From NCBI GenBank assembly GCA_022511505.1, contig JAFLTK010000235.1, positions 1 to 20,337 of the forward strand: 20,337 bases of DNA. Direction: 5' to 3'. The notes beneath the pieces are model-generated. The model was given only the letters and a program-made list of their open reading frames with translations. It did not search any database and was not told where the DNA came from. This DNA comes from Muribaculaceae bacterium. GTDB lineage: Bacteria > Bacteroidota > Bacteroidia > Bacteroidales > Muribaculaceae. Positions 7,706-16,367 of the stretch are shown piece after piece (positions within the stretch are counted from its first letter, which is position 1; every line of letters starts with the position of its first letter). A program made the position numbers and the translations under genes.

Positions 7706-9139
7706 ATGACTAAGAAAACATTGACCCAACGGCTTCACATCGAGCCTGACTATAGCGACACAATCGAGCCTCGCGGCATATTTTATGCTGCGCGTCAGTC
7801 GTTGAAACGTCACGCCACCGGTGGTAATGTCCTGATATTGGCAACAATACTCGCTTTGTTCTGTGCCAACATTCCGGGAATCAACAATATTTATAATGAG
7901 TTCTGGACCCGAGAAATAAGGTTACAGATTGGCGACTTCAATCTGTTCAGCCACTCAGGCCATCCGATGAACCTGCTCCAATTTATCAACGACGCGTTGA
8001 TGGCGGTTTTCTTTTTCACTATCGGCCTGGAAATCAAGCGCGAAGTGCTTGTTGGCGAATTGAGTTCTTTCAAAAAAGCACTTCTGCCAATTATGGGCGC
8101 AATCGGGGGTATGATTTTCCCGGTTGCACTATATTTCATGATGGCTGCCGGCACTGACTATCTCGACGGGGCTGCTATCCCGATGGCAACCGATATCGCG
8201 TTCTCACTCGGTGTGCTGGCCATGCTCGGCGACCGTGTCCCGGTGTCGGTTAAAATTTTCCTAACCACTCTTGCCGTTGTCGATGATATTGGAGGCATTA
8301 TAGTAATAGCAATTTTCTACTCGTCACATATTGAGATAGGTCTTCTAATCTGGGCGTTAGCATTGCTTGCCGTACTTATAGGCGGTGCTTTCCTCAGAAT
8401 ACAAAGTAAAATGTTTTACCTTGGTATCGGTGGCGTTATCTGGTTCCTGTTCCTCAACTCAGGTATTCACCCCACCATTGCCGGCGTTCTTGTAGCGCTT
8501 TGCATACCGGCCAAACCGGTATTGGCACCCGGCCGATACCTGAATATGATAAGACGAGCACTGTCAAAATTCACTGCCGACGACGACCTTCAACTCAATG
8601 AGAAAACCATTCTCTCCCATAGTCAAATGGACTATCTGAAGCAAGTCGAACACGCATCCGACAAGGTCATATCTCCACTTCAAGACCTCGAGGACTCGCT
8701 TCATCCTCTTGTAAACTATCTGATTGTGCCTCTATTTGCATTTGCCAACGCCGGCATCTACCTGTTGCATCTCGACGTAGCGTCTATTTTCTCGGGTATC
8801 TCGCTCGCCATCATCATAGGATTGGTAGTCGGCAAGTTTGGCGGCATATTACTCTTGTCGTGGCTCGGTGTCAAACTGAAATGGGCACCGCTTCCCGACA
8901 ACTGCAACTGGAAGATACTCAGCGGCATATCAATGCTTGGCGGCATCGGGTTCACCGTTTCGCTATTCATCGCCTCGTTGTCGTTTGGCGATGGCGAAGG
9001 GGACGTTAATCAGTTGGTATTGCTCGAAAAAGCCAAGCTCGGCATCGTGGTCGGCTCGCTGCTTGCCGGTCTCGTCGGCTACATTCTCCTCCATCGCTAC
9101 CTCCCCAAAACTAACGAGATTCCTGAGACTGAACATTAA
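7706..9139 (+). CDS. nhaA: Na+/H+ antiporter NhaA
   Basis: NhaA is an inner-membrane antiporter that expels Na+ in exchange for protons, controlling pH and sodium. I place the start at ATG 7706 (MTKKTLTQRL, 477 residues). An in-frame GTG at 7676 would add ten residues that look like leader. The ion-binding residues known from E. coli are kept with the right spacing: D163 in ATDIAFSLG and the pair D193-D194 in AVVDDIGGIIVIA. About a dozen hydrophobic segments are visible, with the family motif FFFTIGLEIKRE (about 102-113) and NSGIHPTIAGVLVALCIP in the second half. A long cytoplasmic loop (KFTADDDLQLNEKTILSHSQ and after) is common in Bacteroidota members. It is transcribed away from dsbD and ends at a strong terminator. 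Confidence 0.93.
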   Translation: MTKKTLTQRLHIEPDYSDTIEPRGIFYAARQSLKRHATGGNVLILATILALFCANIPGINNIYNEFWTREIRLQIGDFNLFSHSGHPMNLLQFINDALMAVFFFTIGLEIKREVLVGELSSFKKALLPIMGAIGGMIFPVALYFMMAAGTDYLDGAAIPMATDIAFSLGVLAMLGDRVPVSVKIFLTTLAVVDDIGGIIVIAIFYSSHIEIGLLIWALALLAVLIGGAFLRIQSKMFYLGIGGVIWFLFLNSGIHPTIAGVLVALCIPAKPVLAPGRYLNMIRRALSKFTADDDLQLNEKTILSHSQMDYLKQVEHASDKVISPLQDLEDSLHPLVNYLIVPLFAFANAGIYLLHLDVASIFSGISLAIIIGLVVGKFGGILLLSWLGVKLKWAPLPDNCNWKILSGISMLGGIGFTVSLFIASLSFGDGEGDVNQLVLLEKAKLGIVVGSLLAGLVGYILLHRYLPKTNEIPETEH

Positions 9140-9159
9140 TTTTGCTTTTGGATTGACTA

Positions 9160-9207
9160 TATATTAAAAGACGCCCGGTTCTCAAGCGCCGGGCGTCTTT
9201 TAATATA
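9160..9207. terminator. Bidirectional intrinsic terminator between nhaA and the PL9 lyase gene
   Basis: A perfect 19-base inverted repeat (arms 9160-9178 and 9189-9207) with a 10-base loop. The inner half is GC-rich (GACGCCCGG) and the outer half is A/T-rich, so both strands read a hairpin ending in a run beginning CTTTTAATATA. It sits 20 bases after the nhaA stop and 15 bases after the stop of the convergent lyase gene, so it can end transcription from both sides. Confidence 0.93.
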
Positions 9208-9222
9208 GTGTGATATTGGAGT

Positions 9223-11982
9223 TTATTTGATGACTACCTTTTTGACGATGTTGCGCCCGTCGGTAGTCAGTACCTGAAGCAGATAGACGTTTCCGCGTGC
9301 TACTGAACTCAACGGAACAATCTGGCTGCGGATTGATTGAGCGACAACGCGTCCTGTGGTGCTGTAAAGGCGAGCGCCGGCAATGTTGTCGGTGTTGATA
9401 ATCAGCGCGCCGTCGGTAACATAGAGTGAAACATCCTCCATATCGGCAGTGACATTGTCAATACCTGAGTTGCCACCTTCGGTGTATACTCTGACGAAGA
9501 AGTCATAAACGCGAATACCACCGTTGTTGGACGTGGGGTTGACAAATTTGACGGTTACGGGTCGGTTAGAAGGCTCTATACCGGCTTCGGCAAGGAGGTC
9601 CCAACCAACGAGTGTTGTCTTTGACAATTTGCTGCTTGTCCAAGTGTGCTCGGTTGCCTCGTCGTCATATTTCCAACTTACCTGAAGGTAGCGACCTCCG
9701 GTGAAGTGAACATTGGCCTTAAGTTCCATAATCGAAGGCAGATTCCAAACGAGAGCACCGCCGCGCTCAACGTTGACGGCACCGGCCGTGCAACCGCCGG
9801 GAACGCTGCCGCTCTCGGTATAGGTGGGGTCCCAAACTGTCTTGTAGTTTGACGAGGATTCAATCGACACTACGCCTTTAAGGTCCTCGTTTACTGACTC
9901 AAGCGGCTCGTCGATATGATACCAGTCGCCGGTCAGAACTCGGTTGGCTTCCTCGAGTTTGATTGAGCCCGAAATCGAAACGGGTGTCATACCGCCCGTA
10001 GCAGTCACGGTGTAGCTACCCTCCTCGGCAGGATAACCTGAAATAGTCAGTTTCAAGCCCTCTACCGATGCTTTAAGGCCGTTGGGCAGGTTGTCGGCCA
10101 CAATTCCTGTTGCGCCGCCGCCGGCTTCAAACACGATAGGCTCGATGGCGTGGTTGTAGAACACAAGTTGGGTTTGATTTCCGCTTGAACATACGATAGT
10201 TGCGGGGGCAGTTGTTGAAGCGTTGAGTGTATAAGTCAGTGAAGCGGCGAGTTCGCCACCGATGGTGGTGATTGTGACGACTGTCGAACTGTTGAGTGTG
10301 CCGTCAATGGTCAATGTCTTTGACTCCATGTCGCGAGTCAACTTAAGGTTGTCGACAATGCCATCTACCTTGACATCGGTAGCGGCGCCACCCCATTTTA
10401 CAACGATGGGCTCAATGGCTGTACCAATATAGACAGTCTGCTCGGCGGGACCGCTGACGGCATAAAGGCGACCATCGGCAGCCTGACCGCTTTCAAAAGC
10501 ACCCATATCGGGGGCTTTGCCATTATAATCAATTGTAACAGGCTCGGCAGTAATGAGTTCGATACCATGAGCGGCAGCCTCGGCCTCGGTCATAAAGCGA
10601 ACCGGAGTAAAATCCTTGATAATCTCACCGGCATCAATAAAGACGCTACCGGCGCGAAGACGGCCAAAGTTGTTCTCGGGCAGAGAGCCGTCGGGAAGAC
10701 GCTCGGCCTTGGCATCGGCTACCGAAAGTGAAAGGAAGTCACCGGAATGGTCGGCGGCATAGACCTTGTCTTTGCCAACCTTGTTTCCATCTTTAACGGG
10801 GTCACAACCGTCGATTGTAGTCCACGAGTTATAGGCAGTATTGGGTTCTTGATAACCATCTTTTGTTGCCGAGAGGAACTCGTGGTTCTGCTTTGTAGCA
10901 TTGAAACCTACACAGTTGCGGATATACATGCCGCCATATTCAAATATGGTCGGGAAGCGATAATTGAACTCGTTGCCCCACGCAAGGTTGTTGAAAAGGT
11001 ACATGCCCTCGTAGGCGTTGTTCTGGTCAAAACCCTTGTGGGCATTGTTGAAAGCAACGCAATTGTAGACAACATGGGCACCGACCGACTGGCTGAAAGC
11101 AGCGCCACCCGACGAACCGCCGCCGCCAAGTTTGAAGCCGTTACCGTTGGCGTTGGTTGCTCGGTCATTCTCATCAAAAGCGGCGTTCCACGCCCAGCAA
11201 TTGCTGATAACAACAGGATGATAAACCATATAGAGGTCCCAGTTGTCGTCGCTATTGTTCCAAGCGCGGCAACCGATAAATTCCGTGCCGGGGCCGGGGA
11301 ACAGTTTGCAGGCGAAACCGTCGGCGTCGCCACCGTCATCGCTGCCGCTAAATGACTTCTTGTCATAGTTGTTGTAGGAATCACAGTTGATTACCTTGTT
11401 GCCGCGACAGTAGGTATAGCCGGGGTTGAAGGCCGGTGTGCCGGTAATAGGGAAACTCTTGGTTTCCTCGATTGACCAATCTTTGAACATACCGATTTGT
11501 AGACCGGTGTCGTTGTTGCCGCGGAAGACACAGCGTTCAAAAATGTTGTAACTACCCTCGACCTTGACGCCGTTGTCCCAAGCATTCTGAAACGTCAAGC
11601 CCTTGACATGCCAGTAGTTAGCCCAGTAGGGGAAATACATGCATCGAGCCTGCTTGAACTCAATCTCGCTCTTGGGGGTAACTTTTGAGCCGTCGAGGAT
11701 AACCTCGCCGTCGCCATACGCCCAGAGGTTGATGCGATGTTTCTCATCGGTTGCCTTTTCGGGAACACGGATGCGCTGGTCGAGATAATATGTTCCGCCA
11801 TGAACATAGATTGTCTCGCCGGGGTTAACTACTTCAATTGCATGGGCAATTGTTGCAAAAGGCGACTCAAGACTGCCGGCGCCATTGTCGTTGCCGGTCA
11901 CAGCGACATGATAGACGCTTTGAGCCGCCGCGCCGGCCGAAATTGCGGCCAATGCGGTCAGTGTAATGAAGATTTTTTTCAT
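9223..11982 (-). CDS. Secreted polysaccharide lyase family 9 (pectate/RG-I-type) with Ig-like repeats and Por sorting tail
   Basis: This 919-residue protein is predicted to cleave pectic polygalacturonate or a rhamnogalacturonan backbone by beta-elimination outside the cell. It has a signal peptide (1-20), a right-handed beta-helix with a DUF1565-like start (about 21-500), two similar Ig-like repeats (about 515-587 and 603-676, each with AIEPIVxxxxGGAT), a beta-rich module (about 682-830) and a C-terminal Por/T9SS-type sorting domain (about 848-919, ending KKVVIK). The PL9 active site can be traced by comparison with Pel9A: calcium-binding Asp at 221, 245, 246 and 249 (SDDNWDLY) and catalytic Lys 284 in NGNGFKLGG. 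Spacing is nearly that of Pel9A (D209, D233, D234, D237, K273). No SusC/SusD pair is nearby, so it is not in an evident utilisation locus. A hairpin separates it from the upstream MFS gene. Confidence 0.9.
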   Translation of the reverse strand: MKKIFITLTALAAISAGAAAQSVYHVAVTGNDNGAGSLESPFATIAHAIEVVNPGETIYVHGGTYYLDQRIRVPEKATDEKHRINLWAYGDGEVILDGSKVTPKSEIEFKQARCMYFPYWANYWHVKGLTFQNAWDNGVKVEGSYNIFERCVFRGNNDTGLQIGMFKDWSIEETKSFPITGTPAFNPGYTYCRGNKVINCDSYNNYDKKSFSGSDDGGDADGFACKLFPGPGTEFIGCRAWNNSDDNWDLYMVYHPVVISNCWAWNAAFDENDRATNANGNGFKLGGGGSSGGAAFSQSVGAHVVYNCVAFNNAHKGFDQNNAYEGMYLFNNLAWGNEFNYRFPTIFEYGGMYIRNCVGFNATKQNHEFLSATKDGYQEPNTAYNSWTTIDGCDPVKDGNKVGKDKVYAADHSGDFLSLSVADAKAERLPDGSLPENNFGRLRAGSVFIDAGEIIKDFTPVRFMTEAEAAAHGIELITAEPVTIDYNGKAPDMGAFESGQAADGRLYAVSGPAEQTVYIGTAIEPIVVKWGGAATDVKVDGIVDNLKLTRDMESKTLTIDGTLNSSTVVTITTIGGELAASLTYTLNASTTAPATIVCSSGNQTQLVFYNHAIEPIVFEAGGGATGIVADNLPNGLKASVEGLKLTISGYPAEEGSYTVTATGGMTPVSISGSIKLEEANRVLTGDWYHIDEPLESVNEDLKGVVSIESSSNYKTVWDPTYTESGSVPGGCTAGAVNVERGGALVWNLPSIMELKANVHFTGGRYLQVSWKYDDEATEHTWTSSKLSKTTLVGWDLLAEAGIEPSNRPVTVKFVNPTSNNGGIRVYDFFVRVYTEGGNSGIDNVTADMEDVSLYVTDGALIINTDNIAGARLYSTTGRVVAQSIRSQIVPLSSVARGNVYLLQVLTTDGRNIVKKVVIK

Positions 11983-12033
11983 GGAAAATTATAATTCGTT
12001 GATTGCGTATAAAATATAGTTTCTTGCCATTAT

Positions 12034-12065
12034 AGCCGGTTCAACACTTTATTGCTGAACCGGCT
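12034..12065 (-). terminator. Hairpin after the MFS gene, probable terminator
   Basis: A perfect 10-base inverted repeat, AGCCGGTTCA at 12034-12043 and TGAACCGGCT at 12056-12065, with a 12-base loop. It begins 8 bases after the MFS stop on the minus strand, between that gene and the lyase gene. The U-run on the minus strand is weak, so termination may be partial or factor-assisted, and some read-through into the lyase gene is possible. Confidence 0.6.
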
Positions 12066-12072
12066 CTTTATC

Positions 12073-13542
12073 TTATTCAATGCCGTCAAATTCAATCTTT
12101 TCGTCAACGTTCTTCACGTTGGGCTCCTCGAGGCCATAATGACCTTTCACATCGATGGCCTTGAGCCAAAGGCCGAAGAAAAGAGCAAGCACGCCAAGGC
12201 TTGCAAAGACTGTCATGGGGACAGTATAGTTATATTTCAAAGGGTCGGTTACTCCGGGATTGGACGATGCAAGCACGCTGCCGATAATCATCGGGAAGGC
12301 ATACAGGCCAATGTTCTGAATCCAGAAAATCATCGCGTAGGCCGAGCCAAGCAGTTTGTTATCAACCAGTTTGGGCACCGAAGGCCAAAGCGACGCCGGC
12401 ACGAGAGAGAACGAGATGCCAAGCATGATGATGGCCAGATAGGCAATGAGCGCCGACTTGGTTGCGGGAAGCACGAATGCAAATGTCAAGTGACATGCAA
12501 TCATCAAGACTGCACCGAGAATCAGCATCGACACGCCTTTGCCTTTGCGGTCAAGATAGTTGCCAAGGAACGGGGTGATAGCAGCAGCGCCAAGAGGGAA
12601 GACGAAGAATACCAAGCCGGCATCCTCAGCAGAGAGGTCGAGGTTGCACTGCAACATGTTGATTGCATATTTCTGGAACGGGAAGATTGCCGAGTAGTAG
12701 AGAACGCAGAGCATTGCTACAATCCAGAAAACCTTGCTACCAAGCAGATACTTCAAGTCGCTGACTTTGAACGGGTCATCCTTCTCCTCGCCCTTCTCGC
12801 CGGTCTCGCGTTCAAGTTGACGGTCCATGAAACCATAGACAATGAAACTGATCAGACCGATGAGCAACAACAGTGTTGCAAAGCCAACCGAGCGGCTGAC
12901 ACTCAACTGACCTCCCAGATTGGCGATGAAAGGCGAGCCGAGCACTACGATTGCAACACCACAGCGAGCGAGTGCCATCTCGATACCCATAGCAAGCGCC
13001 ATCTCCTTGCCGGCAAACCATTTAACGATACCTCGCGAAACTGTGATACCCGCCATCTCGACACCACAGCCAAAGAGCATGAAGCCAACTGCCGACATCT
13101 TGGCCGAGGCAGGCATACCTGCATAAAACGGCGTGATGTTCCACCACTCCTGGGGTATGTTCATGAATTTATCAAAGAACGCTTCAAGGCCACTACCGAC
13201 AAATGCCGGGGTCAGCGAATACCAGTTAACCGTGGCTCCTATGAGCATAACCGCGCCCGAGAGAACGGCGGTAAACCTAACGCCCATCTTATCCAGAATA
13301 ATACCGGCAAAAATCAAGAAGAACACAAACACGTTAAGGAATGTCTCGCTACCGGCAAAATGGCCGTAAGCGTTAGGGTCCCATCCCTTGGTCTCCTGAA
13401 GAGCCTCCTGAAGCGGAGAAAGCACATCCATAAAGATGTAACTGAAAAGCATAGCGGCAGCCAGCAGTGTCAACGCTGTCCAGCGCGCCCACGCCTTGTC
13501 GCTTAATACCGAGATTGCCCCGGCTGTCTTGTTGTTGGTCAT
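12073..13542 (-). CDS. Major facilitator superfamily transporter, MFSD1-like
   Basis: A 489-residue polytopic protein with about twelve hydrophobic segments in two halves, joined by a charged cytoplasmic loop (about residues 250-275, MDRQLERETGEKGEEKDD). Family signs are the segment AGIILDKMGVRFTAVLSGAV after the second helix, matching the MFS loop 2-3 pattern G-x-x-x-D-K-x-G-x-R, and the equivalent in the second half, LGNYLDRKGKGVSMLILGAV. The overall pattern recalls bacterial relatives of the animal lysosomal transporter MFSD1, but I am not certain of that. The substrate cannot be read from sequence. The gene is alone on its transcript, with two candidate -7 boxes upstream and a hairpin downstream. 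Its proximity to the pectate lyase suggests, weakly, uptake of a nutrient. Confidence 0.85.
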   Translation of the reverse strand: MTNNKTAGAISVLSDKAWARWTALTLLAAAMLFSYIFMDVLSPLQEALQETKGWDPNAYGHFAGSETFLNVFVFFLIFAGIILDKMGVRFTAVLSGAVMLIGATVNWYSLTPAFVGSGLEAFFDKFMNIPQEWWNITPFYAGMPASAKMSAVGFMLFGCGVEMAGITVSRGIVKWFAGKEMALAMGIEMALARCGVAIVVLGSPFIANLGGQLSVSRSVGFATLLLLIGLISFIVYGFMDRQLERETGEKGEEKDDPFKVSDLKYLLGSKVFWIVAMLCVLYYSAIFPFQKYAINMLQCNLDLSAEDAGLVFFVFPLGAAAITPFLGNYLDRKGKGVSMLILGAVLMIACHLTFAFVLPATKSALIAYLAIIMLGISFSLVPASLWPSVPKLVDNKLLGSAYAMIFWIQNIGLYAFPMIIGSVLASSNPGVTDPLKYNYTVPMTVFASLGVLALFFGLWLKAIDVKGHYGLEEPNVKNVDEKIEFDGIE

Positions 13543-13567
13543 AATTGGTCGTTTTCTAAAAACTTTT

Positions 13568-13597
13568 CAAAATTACGGGAAAATTACTGCAAAATTA
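13568..13597 (-). promoter_or_regulatory. Two candidate -7 boxes for the MFS gene
   Basis: Read on the minus strand, TAATTTTG occurs twice, at 13590-13597 and 13568-13575, both perfect matches to the TAnnTTTG consensus. They lie 47 and 25 bases before the MFS ATG, in a very A/T-rich divergent region. Neither has a TTTG at the ideal -33 spacing, so which is used cannot be decided by eye. Confidence 0.45.
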
Positions 13598-13640
13598 ATA
13601 AAAATTGCAATAAAGTGATGTTCAAATCAAAATTTTTTGT

Positions 13641-13648
13641 TAATTTCG
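13641..13648 (+). promoter_or_regulatory. Weak -7 box candidate for the AI-2E family transporter operon
   Basis: TAATTTCG matches seven of eight positions of the TAnnTTTG pattern and lies 21 bases before the preferred ATG at 13670. No convincing -33 element was found. Chance matches are expected in such A/T-rich sequence. Confidence 0.28.
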
Positions 13649-13669
13649 TTGGCAAATTTTCAAAACACC

Positions 13670-14812
13670 ATGTTTTCATCACAACCCTACACCTTTGACC
13701 GCGTTGTCAGGATAATCATTAATCTCGCTGTCTTTGTGGCAGTTATCTTCCTTATATACTATCTGCGCAGCGTTCTGTTGCCATTTGGAGTCGCCTGCCT
13801 CGTGGCCTATCTTCTCGAGCCTTTCGTGCAGTTCAACCGAAAGTTGCTCCGTCTCAAAGGACGCATAGTTGCCGTCTTTATAACGCTCTTTGAGGCGATA
13901 TTCTTTGTCAGCCTGCTCATCTATCTGCTGACACCTTCTATCGTTGCCGAGGCCCACAAAATGTCTCAACTCTTAGAGCAATATGCCGGCTCAAAAAGTT
14001 CGATTCCGTTCTTGCCGGATACTATACAGGATTTTATCCGCACCCACGTTGACTTTAAGCAAATCTCATCACTGTTGACTCGCGAAGAATGGACGTCGCT
14101 TATCGAGAAGTCGGTAACGGCAAGTTGGAGCGTCATCACCGGTAGCATTGAGTTGCTCGTAGGCTTGTTCGGCTGGTGTATCGTCCTGCTATACCTTATA
14201 TTTATAATGCTCGATTATGACAATCTATCGCGCAGTTTCTCCCACCTCGTTCCGCCCCGCCATCGCAAGATTGCATCGCGCATTGGCAACGACATCAAAA
14301 GCTCGATGAACCACTATTTTCGCGGGCAGACACTTGTTGCGGCCTCGGTTGGCGTATTGTTTGCCATCGGTTTCAGCATCATTGGGTTGCCAATGGCGGT
14401 TGTCATGGGTTTCTTTATCTTTATCCTGACGCTCGTCCCCTATCTTCAGTTGCTGTCTATCCCGTTTGTCGCAATCCTCTGCCTTGTTTGTTCGGTCGGC
14501 GAAGGTGTCAGTTTCTGGACCATCTTTGGCGAGAGCATAGCTATTTACTGTATTGTCCAGGTTATAAACGATGTATTCCTGACGCCGAAGATTATGGGTA
14601 AAGCGATGGGGCTCAATCCGGCAATCATTTTGCTGTCATTATCGGTGTGGGGCGCGTTGATGGGGTTGCTTGGCTTGATAATCGCACTACCAATGACTAC
14701 ACTCCTTATCGCCTATTATGACGAGTTTGTTATTGGCAACCGCGACGAGTCCAATCGTCAACGTCAAGATGATGCAGAAGCTATTGAACGTGCAACCAAC
14801 GATTTAGACTGA
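13670..14812 (+). CDS. AI-2E family transporter (YdiK/PerM-type permease)
   Basis: A 380-residue membrane protein of the AI-2E transporter family. Members have been linked to export of small molecules and to Na+/H+ antiport, so the substrate is open. It starts with a pair of helices (about residues 12-60, YYLRSVLLPFGVACLVAYLL matches the family), then a less hydrophobic segment (about 95-150). The C-terminal bundle carries the family signatures FRGQTLVAASVGVLFAIG, GFFIFILTLVPYLQ, NDVFLTPKIMGKAMGLNP and LLGLIIALPMTTLL. I chose ATG 13670 (MFSSQPYTFD). An in-frame TTG at 13637 would place the start before the only promoter-like box. The radC gene begins 4 bases after the stop, so the two are co-transcribed. 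Confidence 0.9.
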   Translation: MFSSQPYTFDRVVRIIINLAVFVAVIFLIYYLRSVLLPFGVACLVAYLLEPFVQFNRKLLRLKGRIVAVFITLFEAIFFVSLLIYLLTPSIVAEAHKMSQLLEQYAGSKSSIPFLPDTIQDFIRTHVDFKQISSLLTREEWTSLIEKSVTASWSVITGSIELLVGLFGWCIVLLYLIFIMLDYDNLSRSFSHLVPPRHRKIASRIGNDIKSSMNHYFRGQTLVAASVGVLFAIGFSIIGLPMAVVMGFFIFILTLVPYLQLLSIPFVAILCLVCSVGEGVSFWTIFGESIAIYCIVQVINDVFLTPKIMGKAMGLNPAIILLSLSVWGALMGLLGLIIALPMTTLLIAYYDEFVIGNRDESNRQRQDDAEAIERATNDLD

Positions 14813-14816
14813 CGCC

Positions 14817-15557
14817 ATGCAAGATTTCTCTGAATATAGCGACTATCCCGTTCAGCCGCTTGGCGCTTCGATCAAGGTGTCGGAACTTGACCTCTCTGAC
14901 CGTCCTCGCGAGAAAGCTCTCGCCTCGGGTATTACATCGCTGACCAATGCCGAACTCGTTGCCATCATTCTTGGCAGCGGTACGCCCGGGCAATCGGTCA
15001 TCGACCTCGCCAAAGCAATGCTGGCGGCCGAAGGCAACAAATTGACGCGACTTGCACGCGCCTCGGTCGACGAATTGGTCAAGCGACACAAAGGTGTCGG
15101 TCCGGCCAAAGCCATCAATCTGCTCGCCGCGCTCCAGTTGGGCCTAAGATGTTGCAACGAGACCGCTGAGCCCGAACCTCAGTTTAAATCATCGATTGAC
15201 ATATTTAGATTTATGCAATCGCGCGTCGGCATGATATCCCACGAAGAATTTTGGATATTGCTGACCGGCAACTCCAATCGCATCAGGAAAGCCATCCTGA
15301 TTTCGCGCGGAGGCATTACAGCGACGGTTGTTGATATAAGAATGATAATGCGACACGCCCTTATCAACTCGTGCGTCGGGATGGTACTCGTCCACAATCA
15401 TCCCTCGGGTAACCTGCGGCCCAGTCGCGAAGACGACAATCTGACCAAACGAGTTGTAGATGCCGCCAAACTGTTTGACATCCGCGTCCTCGACCACCTC
15501 ATCATCTCGGGCAACGAATACTACTCCTACAGCGACGTCGGCCGCATGCCCTCCTAA
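14817..15557 (+). CDS. radC: RadC family (UPF0758) JAMM-domain protein
   Basis: A 246-residue protein with an N-terminal helix-hairpin-helix-like part (about 80-110, HKGVGPAKAINLLAALQLGL) and a C-terminal JAMM/MPN+ metalloprotease-like fold. The zinc motif is complete: E143 or E144 in SHEEFW, H193 and H195 in VHNHPSGN, S203 and D206 in RPSRED, matching H-x-H-x7-S-x2-D. The old link of RadC to DNA repair is not supported for the family in general, and the true role is unsettled. Such proteins also occur on mobile elements, but this full-length copy sits in ordinary chromosomal context. It follows the AI-2E-type gene by 4 bases. Confidence 0.92.
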   Translation: MQDFSEYSDYPVQPLGASIKVSELDLSDRPREKALASGITSLTNAELVAIILGSGTPGQSVIDLAKAMLAAEGNKLTRLARASVDELVKRHKGVGPAKAINLLAALQLGLRCCNETAEPEPQFKSSIDIFRFMQSRVGMISHEEFWILLTGNSNRIRKAILISRGGITATVVDIRMIMRHALINSCVGMVLVHNHPSGNLRPSREDDNLTKRVVDAAKLFDIRVLDHLIISGNEYYSYSDVGRMPS

Positions 15558-15589
15558 CTCATCACGCCAATCAACTAATAATCAGCAAA

Positions 15590-16273
15590 ATGAACCAAGA
15601 CTTTTATGATCGTATAAACGACTACATCGAAAAACATCGTGCTAAGGCCTACACTAATTCAGGGCTTTATGATAAGGCCATAGACCGATTATGCAGTAAA
15701 AGTTTCGTCGTCGATGGAGTGGTCTATATTGGCGCTTGCATCAACTGGGTCTTCAACGCAAAGCAGGGCCGGGTGTCTAAGCAAATGCAAAAAGAATACT
15801 CCGATTTCTTTCGTTCGGTAGCCGAACGAATTTTGTTCCAAACTCCAGCCGGAATCATTGGCATTGATGATGTATGGAAAATGATTATCACACCAAGCAC
15901 CAAGTCAGTCCGGATCGTCACCACCGATTACCGTCTACTTCCTTTGTGCACGCCCGGAGATTCTTCAATTAAGTTAGAAGCAACCGATATTCGCGACGTT
16001 GAGATTCACTTATCAGAGAAAATGAACGAAGTGCTCATCACCCGAAAAGACGAACTCAAAGCATTGCCTGATATGCTCATCGTTTTCAGGCATTTATTGG
16101 ACTCATCCGATATCGAAATCAACACAAATCGTGAAGTTAAGGAACAATTAATCAAGAAGATGAATCAATTGGAAGATGATGATGACGACTACACGCTGTT
16201 GACCTCAATGGCCTCAGACCTCTTAGACGACCTCAAACTCATCTATAACGACATCGTCATATATTGGGGCTAA
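15590..16273 (+). CDS. Hypothetical protein, unrecognised
   Basis: A 227-residue protein that I do not recognise. No signal peptide or clear membrane helix is seen. Visible features are a short hydrophobic segment (about 40-55, VVDGVVYIGACINWVF), a central beta-rich stretch (about 100-125, KSVRIVTTDYRLLPLCTPGD), and an acidic region (EDDDDDYTLL, about 195-204) followed by hydrophobic residues to the end (LIYNDIVIYWG). The start ATG follows AATAATCAGCAAA, 32 bases after the radC stop, so it may be transcribed from the AI-2E/radC promoter. Base composition seems more A/T-rich than its neighbours, judged by eye, and could indicate later arrival. The palindrome cluster lies about 95 bases after its stop. 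Confidence 0.7.
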   Translation: MNQDFYDRINDYIEKHRAKAYTNSGLYDKAIDRLCSKSFVVDGVVYIGACINWVFNAKQGRVSKQMQKEYSDFFRSVAERILFQTPAGIIGIDDVWKMIITPSTKSVRIVTTDYRLLPLCTPGDSSIKLEATDIRDVEIHLSEKMNEVLITRKDELKALPDMLIVFRHLLDSSDIEINTNREVKEQLIKKMNQLEDDDDDYTLLTSMASDLLDDLKLIYNDIVIYWG

Positions 16274-16367
16274 CTTACTCGAAATTTTAGAAGATAGGCA
16301 ATTTTTATGGCCATCATTGACATCATAAAGTCTGAGTCCGGGCAGTCCTCCAATCCTTAGACAATCG

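Noticed and set aside
10747..11355. Open frame of 202 codons on the plus strand inside the lyase gene
   Set aside because: Antisense to the PL9 catalytic domain, whose residues and spacing are convincing.
12011..12018. TATATTTT on the minus strand as a -7 box for the lyase gene
   Set aside because: It misses the final G of the consensus and has no -33 element; in such A/T-rich sequence I could not support it.
12052..13506. Long open frame on the plus strand (484 codons) opposite the MFS gene
   Set aside because: The translation is rich in His, Cys, Arg and Lys without any fold signature. The minus-strand frame is a clear twelve-helix transporter, so this is its antisense shadow.
13637..13669. 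TTG at 13637 as the start of the AI-2E family gene
   Set aside because: It lies before the only promoter-like box, in A/T-rich non-coding sequence; ATG 13670 is better.
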